Assembly (NCBI GenBank): GCA_017998735.1 | Contig: JAGOCN010000118.1 | Location: 1 to 6,128 of the forward strand | Length of the DNA stretch: 6,128 nucleotides | Direction: 5' to 3' | Source of the DNA: Giesbergeria sp. | Lineage (GTDB): Bacteria; Pseudomonadota; Gammaproteobacteria; Burkholderiales; Burkholderiaceae_C | Part shown: piece by piece, positions 5,673 to 6,128 of the stretch | Position numbering within the stretch: the stretch's first letter is position 1 | Layout: each line of letters starts with the position of its first letter | Program-made: the position numbers and the translations under genes | Notes under the pieces: model-generated | What the model was told of the DNA's origin: nothing | What the model saw: the letters and a program-made list of their open reading frames with translations, nothing else | Database searches by the model: none

Positions 5673-5745
5673 CAAAATAAGGGTCAAATCGGCCTCCAGC
5701 GCACGCACTGCCTGCGCTAGCAGCTATGAAAAATATAGCAAAAAT
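5673..5745 (+). repeat. Dispersed intergenic repeat, copy B (Comamonadaceae-like)
   Basis: It reads CAAAATAAGG at the left edge, then CCTCCAGCGCA (5693-5703), 9 variable bases, TGCGCT (5713-5718), AGCAGCT (5719-5725), an A-rich stretch and TATAGCAAAA (5734-5743). The blocks match copy A at 2782-2841 in order, orientation and spacing. AGCGCA and TGCGCT are exact reverse complements and can form a 6-bp stem. The spacer bases differ between copies, which indicates divergence rather than a recent duplication. Confidence 0.7.
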
Positions 5746-5988
5746 ACAAGAGCCAATGCACTGCCAACACCGAGTTTGGCAGAACGCCACAGCCGCGCCG
5801 GCCTGCCTGGCGGTTGCCTTGCCGGTGGTACATTGGCCTGCGCCCTGGTAGGCACAGGCGTGCACCGGTGGCATGCGCCATGGCCGCCGCTGCTGCTGCT
5901 CCTTCTGCCCTGCAGCAGACCGGGCGGGCACCGGGCCAGCGTGCCTTTTCATGGCGCCGCCATTGCCCTGACAGCGCCCCAGAACGCC

Positions 5989-6128
5989 ATGAGACACCAC
6001 ACCCTTTTCGACAAGATCGACCTGCACCTCATCCGGGTGCTGCACACCTTGCTGACCGAGCGCAGCGTCTCGCGCGCGGCGGTGCGGCTGGGCATGCACC
6101 AGCCGGCGGTCTCCAGCGCGCTCAAGCG
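5989..6128 (+). CDS. LysR-type transcriptional regulator (N-terminal part; 3' end outside window)
   Basis: Only the first 46 residues are present, beginning MRHHTLFDKIDLHLIRVLHT. They form the start of a LysR-type winged helix-turn-helix: DLHLIRVLHTLLTERSVSRA is the first helix pair and AAVRLGMHQPAVSSALKR the turn and recognition helix, with the Q-PAVS-A--R pattern typical of the family. LysR regulators are usually about 300 residues, with a C-terminal co-inducer-binding domain that lies beyond the window. The ATG at 5989 places the HTH at the normal distance from the N terminus. No strong Shine-Dalgarno is visible before it. The wording around KIDLHLIRVL resembles the NodD-like branch of the family, but this is only an impression. 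The target genes are unknown. Confidence 0.85.
   Translation, partial: MRHHTLFDKIDLHLIRVLHTLLTERSVSRAAVRLGMHQPAVSSALK

Larger units (their letters stand above)
5509..5988. other. 480-base gap with a tandem duplication and a dispersed repeat
   Basis: No convincing gene lies between the GGDEF stop and the LysR start. The gap contains a 12-base tandem duplication (5606-5629) and dispersed repeat copy B (5673-5745), which gives the only strongly AT-rich stretch (about 5725-5755). I found no T-tailed hairpin after the GGDEF stop and no consensus promoter before the LysR gene, although the AT-rich tail of the repeat could supply one. Confidence 0.6.

Noticed and set aside
3022..6099. A 1025-codon open frame on the minus strand covering the whole GGDEF gene and both flanking gaps
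   Set aside because: Its codon boundaries coincide with those of the GGDEF gene on the plus strand. Stops in that antisense frame need sense TTA, CTA or TCA codons, which GC-rich genes avoid, so the long open frame is expected. The product is His/Gln/Arg/Ala-rich without domains, and its start lies inside the LysR helix-turn-helix.

Overview
The window looks like a chromosomal segment of a GC-rich betaproteobacterium, most likely of the family Comamonadaceae (Acidovorax/Comamonas-like). This rests on the strongly G/C-ending codons, a Burkholderiales-type general porin, and two copies of a short intergenic repeat (core CCTCCAGCGCA...TGCGC.AGCAGCT...ATAGCAAAA) that I recall from Comamonadaceae genomes. 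The genus is an inference; no search was possible.

Layout from left to right. (1) Positions 2-529, plus strand: the last 175 residues of an OprM/NodT-family outer-membrane efflux channel, cut by the window edge. (2) Positions 530-729: a convergent gap containing a long two-tier hairpin flanked by an A run and a T run, a good candidate bidirectional terminator. (3) Positions 730-1782, minus strand: a complete Gram-negative trimeric porin. (4) Positions 1783-2036: a divergent control region with a perfect 9-10-9 inverted repeat, GC hairpins and small palindromes. (5) Positions 2037-2660, plus strand: a short Crp/Fnr-family regulator, divergent from the porin and a plausible regulator of it. (6) Positions 2661-3330: a 670-base gap with one dispersed repeat, a 4x CAGTG tandem repeat and a second near-perfect inverted repeat. 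(7) Positions 3331-5508, plus strand: a membrane-anchored signalling protein (TM - periplasmic sensor - TM - HAMP-like - PAS - GGDEF). Its GGDEF signature is degenerate (GGDKY), with further active-site substitutions and no I-site. (8) Positions 5509-5988: a 480-base gap with a 12-base tandem duplication and the second dispersed repeat. (9) Positions 5989-6128, plus strand: the N-terminal helix-turn-helix of a LysR-type regulator, cut by the window end.

The genes do not form one operon. The efflux channel is probably the last gene of an RND pump operon to the left. The porin and the Crp/Fnr regulator form a divergent pair. The GGDEF protein and the LysR regulator each appear to be separate transcription units. 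I see no clear novel multi-gene system, mobile element, CRISPR array, rRNA or tRNA. The points most worth following are the probably non-catalytic GGDEF protein, the paired 9-10-9 inverted repeats, and the dispersed intergenic repeats.
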